Shown in pieces: positions 5,779-13,677 of a stretch of 24,758 nucleotides of DNA. Origin of the DNA: JBBDIO01 sp040880365 (GTDB lineage Bacteria; Chloroflexota; Anaerolineae; Caldilineales; Caldilineaceae); contig JBBDIO010000163.1 in assembly GCA_040880365.1 (NCBI GenBank), positions 1 to 24,758 of the forward strand, given 5' to 3'. Under the pieces are notes generated by a model, which saw only the letters and a list, made by a program, of their open reading frames with translations, ran no database searches and had not been told where the DNA came from. Position 1 is the stretch's first letter. The number at the start of each line of letters is the position of its first letter. The translations under genes and the position numbers were made by a program.

Positions 5779-8700
5779 ATGCACCACAGATTGTTCCCTG
5801 CAAATTGGCATCGCACAGCCCGCGGCACGCATCGCGTACCAAAGCCTGTTCTGATAACCGTCCTGACGGCCGTCCTGGTGGGTCTGGCCGCGGCGTGGCA
5901 GGTGGCAAACACGCCACCCGCACTGGCACAAATTGCCCCCGCTCAGGTGGCCGCGGATGACTGGCCGCGCCACGGTTTTGATTTGGGCGCCACATATCAC
6001 AATGGCGCGGAACTCCAGATCTATCCGCCGGTGACGACCGACGACGCCATCGTCATCGGCTTGCCCGAAGAACTCGAATCGAATACAACCTTTGCCGCGC
6101 CGATCGTGGCGGCCGAGCGGCTGATCTGGAAATCGCCATTTCTGGCTGCCGATAACGATTTGCACGTCACCGACATGGAAGGCAGTGTGCAGTGGACCTT
6201 TTCCGCCGAAGGTGACCTGCGCAGCTATCCCTACGCCCCCACTGTGGTGGGCAATACACTGTTGCAGCCGGTCCACGATTTTCCCAACGGCCTCCAGGCC
6301 GATGCACGCGAGGAACTAGTAGCGTTCGAGCTTGCCAACGGCACAGTTCGCTGGCGTTTCCCCATCTATGGGGGGTCCTATATCGCCACCGCGGATACCG
6401 CCTATATTTTCTGGCGCGACCCTGCGGACAATGATGCAAAATTTCTCTCGGCAATCCGCCTGAGCGACGGCGAGGAACTATATCGCCAGTCGGTAGACTT
6501 CTTTGCCGGCTATACCTATACACCGGTCATCCTCGGTTCCACGCTCTATCTCTATGAAGCCAGTTCTCTGCACGCGTTTGCCCTGGATACGGGGGCGCTG
6601 CTCTGGACTTTCGACGATGAGGAAAACCGCTCCACGGTCGAGGTCAACATTGCCGCCGCCAACAACATGGTGATTATCTCCCAGGGGAATCGCATGGTGG
6701 GTGTGCAGGCGACGACCGGCAGCGCAGTATGGGGCGCGGAGACCGCTGAAAACTGCTGGGCAGAACATACCATTCCCGTCACCGATGGCACCCACGTCGC
6801 ACAGGTTGGCGTCTGCGGCAGTCAAATTCATGCCTATTTGCTGGCAACCGGCACGCCCATCTGGGATGTGGAGCTAGGGCATTATGCCGCGCGCCCCGCG
6901 GCCGCAGCCAATGGCGTGCTCTATACCGCGCCCTTCCCCAACAACAGTCAACGCTTGCAGGCCTATACGCTGGAAACCGGCGACCGGCTGCAAGACATGG
7001 ACATCAACATGTTTATCAGCCATTTGGTGATCGCCGATGGCACGCTCTACGCGCATGACAGCCTCAATGCGCGCGTGGTTGCGCTATCCACAGGCGGAGG
7101 CGGCGACGACGACTATCTGGAAGCATGGGACAGCGACGGCGATCCGCTCACCAATCCGGTGGCGCAAACGCCCATCCCTCTCACATCCCGCGAGCAGGGT
7201 GGACAGCCCAGCTATGGCGCCGAGGTGCAGATTGCCGCGTTTATCGGTCTGGAACCGGCCACGCTGCGCGTCTTCGATAGCGACGGCGCGCCCTATAAAG
7301 AAGCGACTGCCCAACCCAACCGCAACGGACACGGTTATTGGATTGTGCCGGTAGAATATGCCGCCGCGGGCTACCAATATCACGTAGAGTTGGACGACGG
7401 GACCGAACTGGCACGGCGACTTATTCGTATGCCCAGCAACCCCACCTCCAATCTGCGTCTGCGCGAAGTGCTGGATGGCCTGAGCTGGGCCAATGCGCCG
7501 GGCACGGTCAACAGTGTGCCCACCGAAATCACGCTCGACCTGCCCGCCGATTTCCCTGGCGGATTGGCAAGCGCGATCCTCATGATCGATTCTCCGGCGC
7601 GCGGCTCGCATTTCATAGAAGGCGAACGCCGGGGGAATGAAGTGGTCTTCACCCTCACCCGCAACAACATCGTATCCGGGTCATTTAGCATGAGCGCAGT
7701 CGCGCGCGCAGGTGCGGTGACGGCATTCAGCGATGAGCGCGACGTTGTCTTTCAGGCACCCGGCTTGCCTTCCTATATGGCAGGGCAGGTGACCACTGTG
7801 GGCCATGCCGACGATGGTTCCGTGGAAAGCGTGACCTATACCTATGAACGCGACCGCCCCGAGGCGGATGCCGACGGCACCATCGATGCCGAGATTGCCC
7901 AGATCATCCCCTATGGCGGGGGACACCACGTCACCGTGCATGTGAGCACGCCCCCCGAAACGGACCCGCAAAAGGCCCAGGAACGGCCGCACCGCGTCCA
8001 GGTGACCGGGCGCGACGACACCGGCAACGTGATCAGCCAGGATAACATTGACCTGCCGCCCAATCTGGATCTGGTGCCCGTCACCTTCGAGCTGCCCCAG
8101 AACGGCGCACGCCCGATTTCTCAGGTGGAAGTGAGCGCGCTGGAACCGGATCTCTCGATCCCGCCGCTACCGACGCCCTTCCCCACACCGCCGCCCCCCC
8201 CACCGCCGCCGCCGTTGCTCTGTTCCGACAACAACAACCCCAATCTCCCCGACGATGATGAGGACGACGAAGATCAGGACCCGGAACGCAGTTGGCGTGT
8301 GCGCGATCTGTTCAGCGTCAGCACCTCGGCTGGGGTCGGCGCGTCGGCTGTCTATGGTGTGGGTGCAGGCGGCAGCGCCTCGGTAGGCTACGACTGGATT
8401 CAACGCGAAAGCACGGCGTGCGTCGATTATGGTGTGCGCGGCGGCAAAGAGCTGAGCGTGGGACCAGCCTATTCCATGAACTTTGGTCTCAACATGCGTG
8501 GCCCGGGCCATGATGCGCCTGCCAGCAGCGGCAAGAAGATCAACATTACCGCCGCGGCCATCGTAGGCGTCGATCTTTCCTACACCATCCCCGATAACTA
8601 CGGCGACGCCGGTTTTGGCAGCATTGCGCTGGGATTCACCGCCGCCCCCAAGGCCGGCGTCTCGGCGGGCATCAGCCAGGTCAACTGCGATGATCGCAAT

Positions 8701-11268
8701 ACCCAGCCGCCCGAGCCAAACTCGCGCCGGCGCGAATGTTGCAACGGACCGTGTAACGATCCACCGCCGCCCCCCGGCCCGCCCGGCAATAATCCGCCCG
8801 ACGATACCCTGAGCGTAGTCGCCTTCAACGCAGGCACGAATAACTTTGCGCGCCTCGACGGCTGGGCCAATCTGGGACGCCAGGCGCGCGCCGCCGGCTA
8901 TATAGAGCTGGCCGGCTACGCCCTGTTCCGCACGCAACTGGAAACACTGGGCCTGGAAATGGACACATTTCCCGGCGGTGTGACCTTCGATGAACTGAGC
9001 GCGGAACAACAACAGACTATTTATGAATATCACTATCTGCGCAGCCATGACGGCTACGCCATCTATCAGGAATGGCCGCTGATTCTGAGCCAATGGCAGC
9101 GGCTCCGGGGCGATGCAGCCCAGGTGTTGGCTTCCGGCTACTATGTAGAAGCCTATGGAATGCTCGAATCGTATGCCATTCCCACGCGTCTCATCTCGGT
9201 CGATTTCTCGCCCGATGAGCTTTCGGGGTTGTTGATTATCCCCAGTGGCGGCCTGTTCGGTCTGGCGGATGTGGAAGCATTCCGCGCCCGGCTGGATCGC
9301 TTTGTGAGCCAGGGCGGCACGCTGTTGGTCATGGCCCAGCCCAACGACGACGCGCTGGATGCGCTGCCCGGTGGCACAGGCTTTACACATGTGGGCTATG
9401 ACAACGACTTTTCCTGTTTCCAGGATGCCATGACCTGGATCGCGTACCACCCCATGCTGGCGAGTCTCAACAGCAGCTCGGTAGATGCCAATGTGGACGG
9501 CTATCTCACCGAGCTACCCGACAATGCCCAGCTCTTGCTGGAACGCACCAAAAATGGGCAGGGCGCGTTTGCCCTCTATCCCTATGGCGAAGGCAATATG
9601 ATTGTCACCAACATGTACGATGATTGGGGACGCACGGTAGGCCAGACTTCGCCCCAGGTACGCGACCTCTTCCGGGATGTAGTGCGCTGGGGTGTGAACC
9701 CGGCAGACCTGCCCGATATGCGCCCCAACGGCGCGGTACAGGTGCCGGTGACGGTGATAAACCACAGCCCCACACCCGTGAGCCAGGTGCGCTTTGTGGT
9801 GCGCGATCCCAACGAGCAGGAAATCGCCCGTCTGGACCCGGTCGGCCTGAACCTGCAAGCGGGCAGCGAGCAACTAGCCACGCCAACCGTCAACGCGCCC
9901 GCGGGGCCGTTGGGGATTTGGCGCGTGAACTATGAGCTTTTGGACGACGACGGTGAAATCATTCAGGAGGAAACCATCGGCAGCCGCTTCACCGTGAGCG
10001 ACCCGCCCGCGTTTGACGCGGCATTCGCGCAAAACACCAACCAGCCCGATGTGCCTGCCGAAGCTGCCTTTGCCACCCAGGAGCCGCCCGAAGCCCACGC
10101 CACCGCAACGCTGGATCAGGCCGCATATGGCCCCGGCGAAACGGTGCAGCTAACGCTGGATATCAACATCCCCGATACTACCGGGCTGGATCAGCTGCGG
10201 GTAGCGACTTCGCTGGGCGAAACCACCGAAGTGCAGATGGTTGCCGCCCAGGAAAATCAGCAGGTCGTGTTCAATCTACCCGCCGATTTCAGCGGCAACG
10301 GTCTGCTCTACTTTGGCATCTACAACGACATCAACGCCCAGGGACTGGTGCTGGATACTGTCTGGGTGCCTGCGCGCGGCCAGTTTGTCACAGTGACCCC
10401 CGACCGCTTCGCCTATGAACCGGGCGATACCGTCACCCTGACGCTGGACAGCGACAGCGCACGCACGGTCTTTCTACAAGGGCCGGGCATCGAACGCGAA
10501 GTCGAAGCCCCTCCGGGCACCAGCACACAGACCTTTGACCTGCCCACCAGCATGGCGCGCGGGCCTTTCACGCTGCGCTATAGCGATGGGCCGAATCTGG
10601 GAATTGTGCAGCTGGATGTAAAAGGCCCGGCGCTGCGCATCCTGGGCATCGAAACGAACGACACCACCATCGAAGCCAGCATCGCCGCGGCCACCATGAT
10701 CCCCACGCAGGTGGAGATCGAGAGTGACCGCGCCATTGACGTCTTTGTGGTGGGCACCGTGGGCGACGGCAACGGGGGGATGACGCAAATGCTGGTAGAA
10801 GAAGTGAGCCTGACAGAAGGGGTGCAGGTAGTTCCCCTCTCCGTCCCGCTTCAACTCCAGACCGGCGGCATGTTCCAATTGCGGGTGACGGTGGTCGACC
10901 GGGCCAATCCCAACATCGAATATGTACAGGCCACGCGCAATCTGGCGACCAACACGCCCGAACTCATGGCGGTGCGCGCCGATAACATCACCACTGCGGC
11001 GGGCGGCGAAACCCGTCTGCTGCTAGACTGGTATAGCCCGGCGGCGCGGACAGTGGAAGTCACCGTCTACGGCGAAGATGGCGAGCTGCTCACCGAATCT
11101 GTGGCGGTTGCGCAAGGCTTCAACACCACCGAACTCGCCTTGACCCTGCCCGGTGGCAGCTATGACCTGATCGTGGCGGGCGAAGTCGATGGCCTGCGCA
11201 CGACTGCGGAAGCCGTCGTGGTGGTCGATGCCCTGCAACGCCTCTATCTGCCCGATCTGCAACGGTAA
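5779..11268 (+). CDS. giant secreted multidomain protein: PQQ-like propeller, Pro-rich linkers, GATase-like and Ig/MG-like domains
   Basis: This 1,829-residue protein starts at ATG 5779 with an AAGGAGA ribosome site (5768-5774). The signal peptide ends near ALA-Q (residue 50). Residues 60-440 form a PQQ/WD-like beta propeller with repeating W blades (GSVQWTF at about 135, TVRWRF at 189, GALLWTF at 273, TPIWDVEL at 359). Residues 450-790 look like beta-sandwich domains. A Pro-rich stretch (794-814) and an acidic run (822-834) lead into a Gly/Ser/Ala-rich section (840-965). Then come a Cys cluster (970, 987, 988, 992) and a second Pro-rich linker (995-1010). Around 1151-1190, LLIIPSGG and GGTLLVMAQPN resemble a glutamine amidotransferase-like fold. 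CARDB/Ig-like repeats follow (1322-1400), with two Y-PG-(E/D)-TV-L-L segments like macroglobulin domains (about 1455, 1545). The C-terminus is LYLPDLQR. The role is probably surface or extracellular; no catalytic residue set is certain. Confidence 0.85.
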   Translation: MHHRLFPANWHRTARGTHRVPKPVLITVLTAVLVGLAAAWQVANTPPALAQIAPAQVAADDWPRHGFDLGATYHNGAELQIYPPVTTDDAIVIGLPEELESNTTFAAPIVAAERLIWKSPFLAADNDLHVTDMEGSVQWTFSAEGDLRSYPYAPTVVGNTLLQPVHDFPNGLQADAREELVAFELANGTVRWRFPIYGGSYIATADTAYIFWRDPADNDAKFLSAIRLSDGEELYRQSVDFFAGYTYTPVILGSTLYLYEASSLHAFALDTGALLWTFDDEENRSTVEVNIAAANNMVIISQGNRMVGVQATTGSAVWGAETAENCWAEHTIPVTDGTHVAQVGVCGSQIHAYLLATGTPIWDVELGHYAARPAAAANGVLYTAPFPNNSQRLQAYTLETGDRLQDMDINMFISHLVIADGTLYAHDSLNARVVALSTGGGGDDDYLEAWDSDGDPLTNPVAQTPIPLTSREQGGQPSYGAEVQIAAFIGLEPATLRVFDSDGAPYKEATAQPNRNGHGYWIVPVEYAAAGYQYHVELDDGTELARRLIRMPSNPTSNLRLREVLDGLSWANAPGTVNSVPTEITLDLPADFPGGLASAILMIDSPARGSHFIEGERRGNEVVFTLTRNNIVSGSFSMSAVARAGAVTAFSDERDVVFQAPGLPSYMAGQVTTVGHADDGSVESVTYTYERDRPEADADGTIDAEIAQIIPYGGGHHVTVHVSTPPETDPQKAQERPHRVQVTGRDDTGNVISQDNIDLPPNLDLVPVTFELPQNGARPISQVEVSALEPDLSIPPLPTPFPTPPPPPPPPPLLCSDNNNPNLPDDDEDDEDQDPERSWRVRDLFSVSTSAGVGASAVYGVGAGGSASVGYDWIQRESTACVDYGVRGGKELSVGPAYSMNFGLNMRGPGHDAPASSGKKINITAAAIVGVDLSYTIPDNYGDAGFGSIALGFTAAPKAGVSAGISQVNCDDRNTQPPEPNSRRRECCNGPCNDPPPPPGPPGNNPPDDTLSVVAFNAGTNNFARLDGWANLGRQARAAGYIELAGYALFRTQLETLGLEMDTFPGGVTFDELSAEQQQTIYEYHYLRSHDGYAIYQEWPLILSQWQRLRGDAAQVLASGYYVEAYGMLESYAIPTRLISVDFSPDELSGLLIIPSGGLFGLADVEAFRARLDRFVSQGGTLLVMAQPNDDALDALPGGTGFTHVGYDNDFSCFQDAMTWIAYHPMLASLNSSSVDANVDGYLTELPDNAQLLLERTKNGQGAFALYPYGEGNMIVTNMYDDWGRTVGQTSPQVRDLFRDVVRWGVNPADLPDMRPNGAVQVPVTVINHSPTPVSQVRFVVRDPNEQEIARLDPVGLNLQAGSEQLATPTVNAPAGPLGIWRVNYELLDDDGEIIQEETIGSRFTVSDPPAFDAAFAQNTNQPDVPAEAAFATQEPPEAHATATLDQAAYGPGETVQLTLDINIPDTTGLDQLRVATSLGETTEVQMVAAQENQQVVFNLPADFSGNGLLYFGIYNDINAQGLVLDTVWVPARGQFVTVTPDRFAYEPGDTVTLTLDSDSARTVFLQGPGIEREVEAPPGTSTQTFDLPTSMARGPFTLRYSDGPNLGIVQLDVKGPALRILGIETNDTTIEASIAAATMIPTQVEIESDRAIDVFVVGTVGDGNGGMTQMLVEEVSLTEGVQVVPLSVPLQLQTGGMFQLRVTVVDRANPNIEYVQATRNLATNTPELMAVRADNITTAAGGETRLLLDWYSPAARTVEVTVYGEDGELLTESVAVAQGFNTTELALTLPGGSYDLIVAGEVDGLRTTAEAVVVVDALQRLYLPDLQR

Positions 11269-11293
11269 ATCCGATTGTGTGTGGATAAGGGAG

Positions 11294-11319
11294 TGCCCAC
11301 CCGATTCATGGGATGCGCC
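11294..11319. repeat. 26-bp exact copy of an internal segment of the adjacent SDR gene
   Basis: This intergenic 26-mer is identical to 11558-11583, which encodes the HPMNRVG region of the leftward SDR gene, in the same orientation. Flanking bases do not match. It lies beyond the SDR stop, between the giant gene and the shared terminator. Confidence 0.9.
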
Positions 11320-11341
11320 TTTATCTACACAGCCAAACAAA

Positions 11342-11388
11342 AAAACGGGGGACCCGCACGCGACGTTCGTGTGCGGGTCCCCCGTTTT
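11342..11388. terminator. bidirectional rho-independent terminator
   Basis: AAAACGGGGGACCCGCAC (11342-11359) pairs perfectly with GTGCGGGTCCCCCGTTTT (11371-11388), and the loop can add three further pairs. The A-run on the left and T-run on the right make it work in both directions. It lies between two convergent genes (giant protein, plus; SDR, minus). Confidence 0.93.
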
Positions 11389-11441
11389 ATATTCCGCGCC
11401 AATGCTGTGGGCAGCTGATTCGTCCACAGCACAGCCCTGCG

Positions 11442-12230
11442 CTAGGCCCAGGCGCCCTTCGCCATCATGCCCCCGTCTACGCTGACCGATTCACCCGTCA
11501 TAAACGATGCGCCATCTCCCGCCAGAAACAGCACAACCGATGCGATTTCTTCGGGCTTGCCCACCCGATTCATGGGATGCGCCGCGCCCCACACCTTCAA
11601 CAGTTCGGCGTGTTCCATGTTCATGCCCTTGCTGCCTTCGGCGGGCATATTGGTGTCGATGGTACCGGGGTTCACCGCCAACACGCGGATGCCCTGTTCG
11701 GCATATTCCAGCGCGAGTTGCCGCGTCAATGACAGAATCGCGCCCTTGCTCGCGGCATAGGCCGAAACGCCCTTGGCCGATTGTAGCCCCTGCACGCTGG
11801 CGGTATTGATGATCACGCCCTTCTCTTGCTTGAGCATGTGCGGAATGGCATATTTGGCGAGCAGGAAATAGCTCTTCAGGTTCACATCGAGGATGCGATC
11901 CCACATTTCCACAGGCAATTCGTGGGCGGGCACATAGGAAGAATAGGGCTGGATGCCCACGTTGTTGCAGAGCACATCCACCGTGCCCCAGGCTTCCACG
12001 GCAGTCTCCACCAACTTTTTGCAGGCTTTGTCCTCGGCGGCATCGGCGCGCTGAAAGACGATCTCCCCTGCATAGCCGGCGCTGTCCGCGGCCAGTTGCT
12101 TGCCGGCGTCTTCGTCCACATCGGCACACAGCACATGCGCGCCCGCCTGGGCAAAGGCAATACAAATGGCGCGGCCAATGCCGTTTGCGCCGCCCGAAAC
12201 AATGACAGATTTGTTTTCAAACTCAGACAT
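11442..12230 (-). CDS. SDR family NAD(P)-dependent oxidoreductase
   Basis: This is a 262-residue classical short-chain dehydrogenase. The start is ATG 12228-12230 with AAGGAG on the minus strand (12238-12243). The Rossmann glycine motif is SGGANGIG (12-19). Asp37 at the end of the second strand favours NAD over NADP. NNVG (89-92) replaces the usual NNAG. The catalytic set is Asn117, Ser145, Tyr158 and Lys162 (YAASK). The C-terminal part (HPMNRVGKPEEIAS, FLAGDGASFMTGESVSVDGG) is typical of the glucose dehydrogenase/3-oxoacyl reductase-like members, which are cytosolic tetramers. The substrate cannot be assigned. It stands alone, with a shared terminator behind it and a 111-bp divergent spacer to the HipA-like gene in front. 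Confidence 0.93.
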   Translation of the reverse strand: MSEFENKSVIVSGGANGIGRAICIAFAQAGAHVLCADVDEDAGKQLAADSAGYAGEIVFQRADAAEDKACKKLVETAVEAWGTVDVLCNNVGIQPYSSYVPAHELPVEMWDRILDVNLKSYFLLAKYAIPHMLKQEKGVIINTASVQGLQSAKGVSAYAASKGAILSLTRQLALEYAEQGIRVLAVNPGTIDTNMPAEGSKGMNMEHAELLKVWGAAHPMNRVGKPEEIASVVLFLAGDGASFMTGESVSVDGGMMAKGAWA

Positions 12231-12341
12231 AGGTATGCTCCTTGTGTAGATAATGCAAATGGATGAGGCAGATGGATAATGACGATGCAGTACGTCAATT
12301 ATAACCGACTATAACTGATGAGATGGCAGATAAGGTGGCAG

Positions 12342-13124
12342 ATGATTAGAACAGTGACCGCGACTCGCTATGTGACACCGCTGCGCGAGGGTGGATCGTT
12401 GCCCGCGGTGGTAGAAGCCGACGACGGCGAGATGTATGTGATGAAATTTGTGGGGTCGGGGCAAGGCCCCAAAGCCCTGGTCGCCGAACTGGTAGCGGGC
12501 GAAATCGGGCGCCTTTTGGGGTTGCGCGTGCCCGAAATTGTCCTCATCCGCCTGCAACCGGGGTTTGGACGTTCGGAGCCGGACCCCGAAATCAAGGATC
12601 TATTGCAGGCCAGTGTGGGGCTGAACCTGGGTCTGCGCTATCTGCCCGCGGCCTTTGCCTATAATCGGATGCTCAAACCCGAACCCGATGCCGCGCTGGC
12701 TTCGGCTATTGTCTGGTTCGACGCCTATGTGACCAATGTAGATCGCACCGACCGCAATGTGAACATGCTGATCTGGCAAAATCGCCTGTGGCTCATCGAC
12801 CACGGCGCGGCGCTCTATTTCCATCACGACTGGAACGATTACCTCAAGCGCAGCCAGACTCACTTTCCTATGGTGCGCGACCACGCCCTGTTGACCTATG
12901 CCGATCAACTGCCTGTCGCCGACGCGGCGGGCCGCGCCACTCTGACCGCCGCGGCATTATCGACCGTGTTGAAGATGATTCCCGACCGCTGGCTGGGCAA
13001 CGAGCCGGAATTGCCCGACAGCGCCGCCCATCGGGCCGCCTATCTGGAATATCTGCTGCACCGCCGCGACGCATCCGCCGCGTTTCTCGAGGAGGCCATC
13101 AATGCCCGCGCCAAACTCGTCTGA
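12342..13124 (+). CDS. HipA-like kinase domain protein (HipA_2 type)
   Basis: This is a 260-residue protein; ATG 12342 was chosen because the conserved block MIRTVTATRYVTPLREGGSL begins there and AAGGTGG lies just upstream. The frame is open to 12318. The N-lobe carries YVMKFVG with a likely nucleotide-binding Lys and GSGQGPKALVAELVAGEI. The catalytic part is TNVDRTDRNVNMLIW followed by LWLIDHGAALYF, corresponding to the catalytic Asp/Asn and the metal-binding Asp of HipA-like Ser/Thr kinases. It is much shorter than toxin HipA (about 440 residues) and lacks its N-terminal domain, and no HipB repressor is present, so toxin function should not be assumed. It overlaps the following DUF3037 gene by 23 bp; to my knowledge these two families are often neighbours. 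Confidence 0.85.
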   Translation: MIRTVTATRYVTPLREGGSLPAVVEADDGEMYVMKFVGSGQGPKALVAELVAGEIGRLLGLRVPEIVLIRLQPGFGRSEPDPEIKDLLQASVGLNLGLRYLPAAFAYNRMLKPEPDAALASAIVWFDAYVTNVDRTDRNVNMLIWQNRLWLIDHGAALYFHHDWNDYLKRSQTHFPMVRDHALLTYADQLPVADAAGRATLTAAALSTVLKMIPDRWLGNEPELPDSAAHRAAYLEYLLHRRDASAAFLEEAINARAKLV

Positions 13125-13677
13125 TCCTCACAACAGGGACTCACACAGCAGAGATTCTTTTGAGACAGAATCATATGAGGCAGATGGCTATCACACGGGA
13201 CCCAACGCCCTGCCCCCCAACCCTTACGCCGATGCCGACGCCGACACCGATGCAGACGCGCACAACGACCGGGATCGCCTCTATGCGCCCTATGAGTATG
13301 CCTTTGTGCGGGTGGTGCCCTATATTCATCGGGGCGAGTATATCAATGCCGGGGTGATTCTGTTCTGTCGTCCGCAACGTTTTCTGGCCGCGCGCATCAA
13401 ACTGGACCGCGCACGCGTCGCCGCGCTCGCGCCCGATCTGGACCTGGAACTGCTACGTCAGACACTGGCCCTGACGCCGCGCATCTGTGCCGGAGAAGGG
13501 CCTATCGGCAAGCTGGGGCAGGCCGAAAGTTTTCACTGGCTGGTCGCGCCCCACAATACCGTGGTCCAGACTTCGCCGGTACACTGTGGCATGTGCGCCG
13601 ACCCCGCGGCCGCGCTGGAAAATCTGCTCCGCCTGGTGCCGGGCGAAGAATTAGCCGCGGGCCAGCACCTCGGGTAA
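13102..13677 (+). CDS. DUF3037 domain-containing protein
   Basis: This is a 191-residue protein. ATG 13102 has a clear GAGGAGG ribosome site (13089-13095) inside the HipA-like gene, which supports coupling and makes the long N-terminus real. The first 55 residues are low complexity and polar, including a YADADADTDADAHNDRDR acidic run encoded by near-hexameric repeats. The DUF3037 domain follows: YEYAFVRVVPYIHRGEYINA, then GVILFCRPQRFLAARI and a helical C-terminal part ending LENLLRLVPGE. The biochemical function of DUF3037 is unknown. Its coupling with the kinase suggests a partner or substrate. Its last 27 bp overlap the end of the DUF58 gene on the opposite strand. Confidence 0.85.
   Translation: MPAPNSSDPHNRDSHSRDSFETESYEADGYHTGPNALPPNPYADADADTDADAHNDRDRLYAPYEYAFVRVVPYIHRGEYINAGVILFCRPQRFLAARIKLDRARVAALAPDLDLELLRQTLALTPRICAGEGPIGKLGQAESFHWLVAPHNTVVQTSPVHCGMCADPAAALENLLRLVPGEELAAGQHLG

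Noticed and set aside
8167..9450. Minus-strand frame of 427 codons
   Set aside because: It is antisense within the giant gene, which is open over 5.4 kb with coherent domains; high GC makes such shadows common.
12342..13677. Classical HipBA toxin-antitoxin system
   Set aside because: The kinase is far shorter than HipA, lacks the HipA N-terminal domain, and no helix-turn-helix HipB gene is adjacent.
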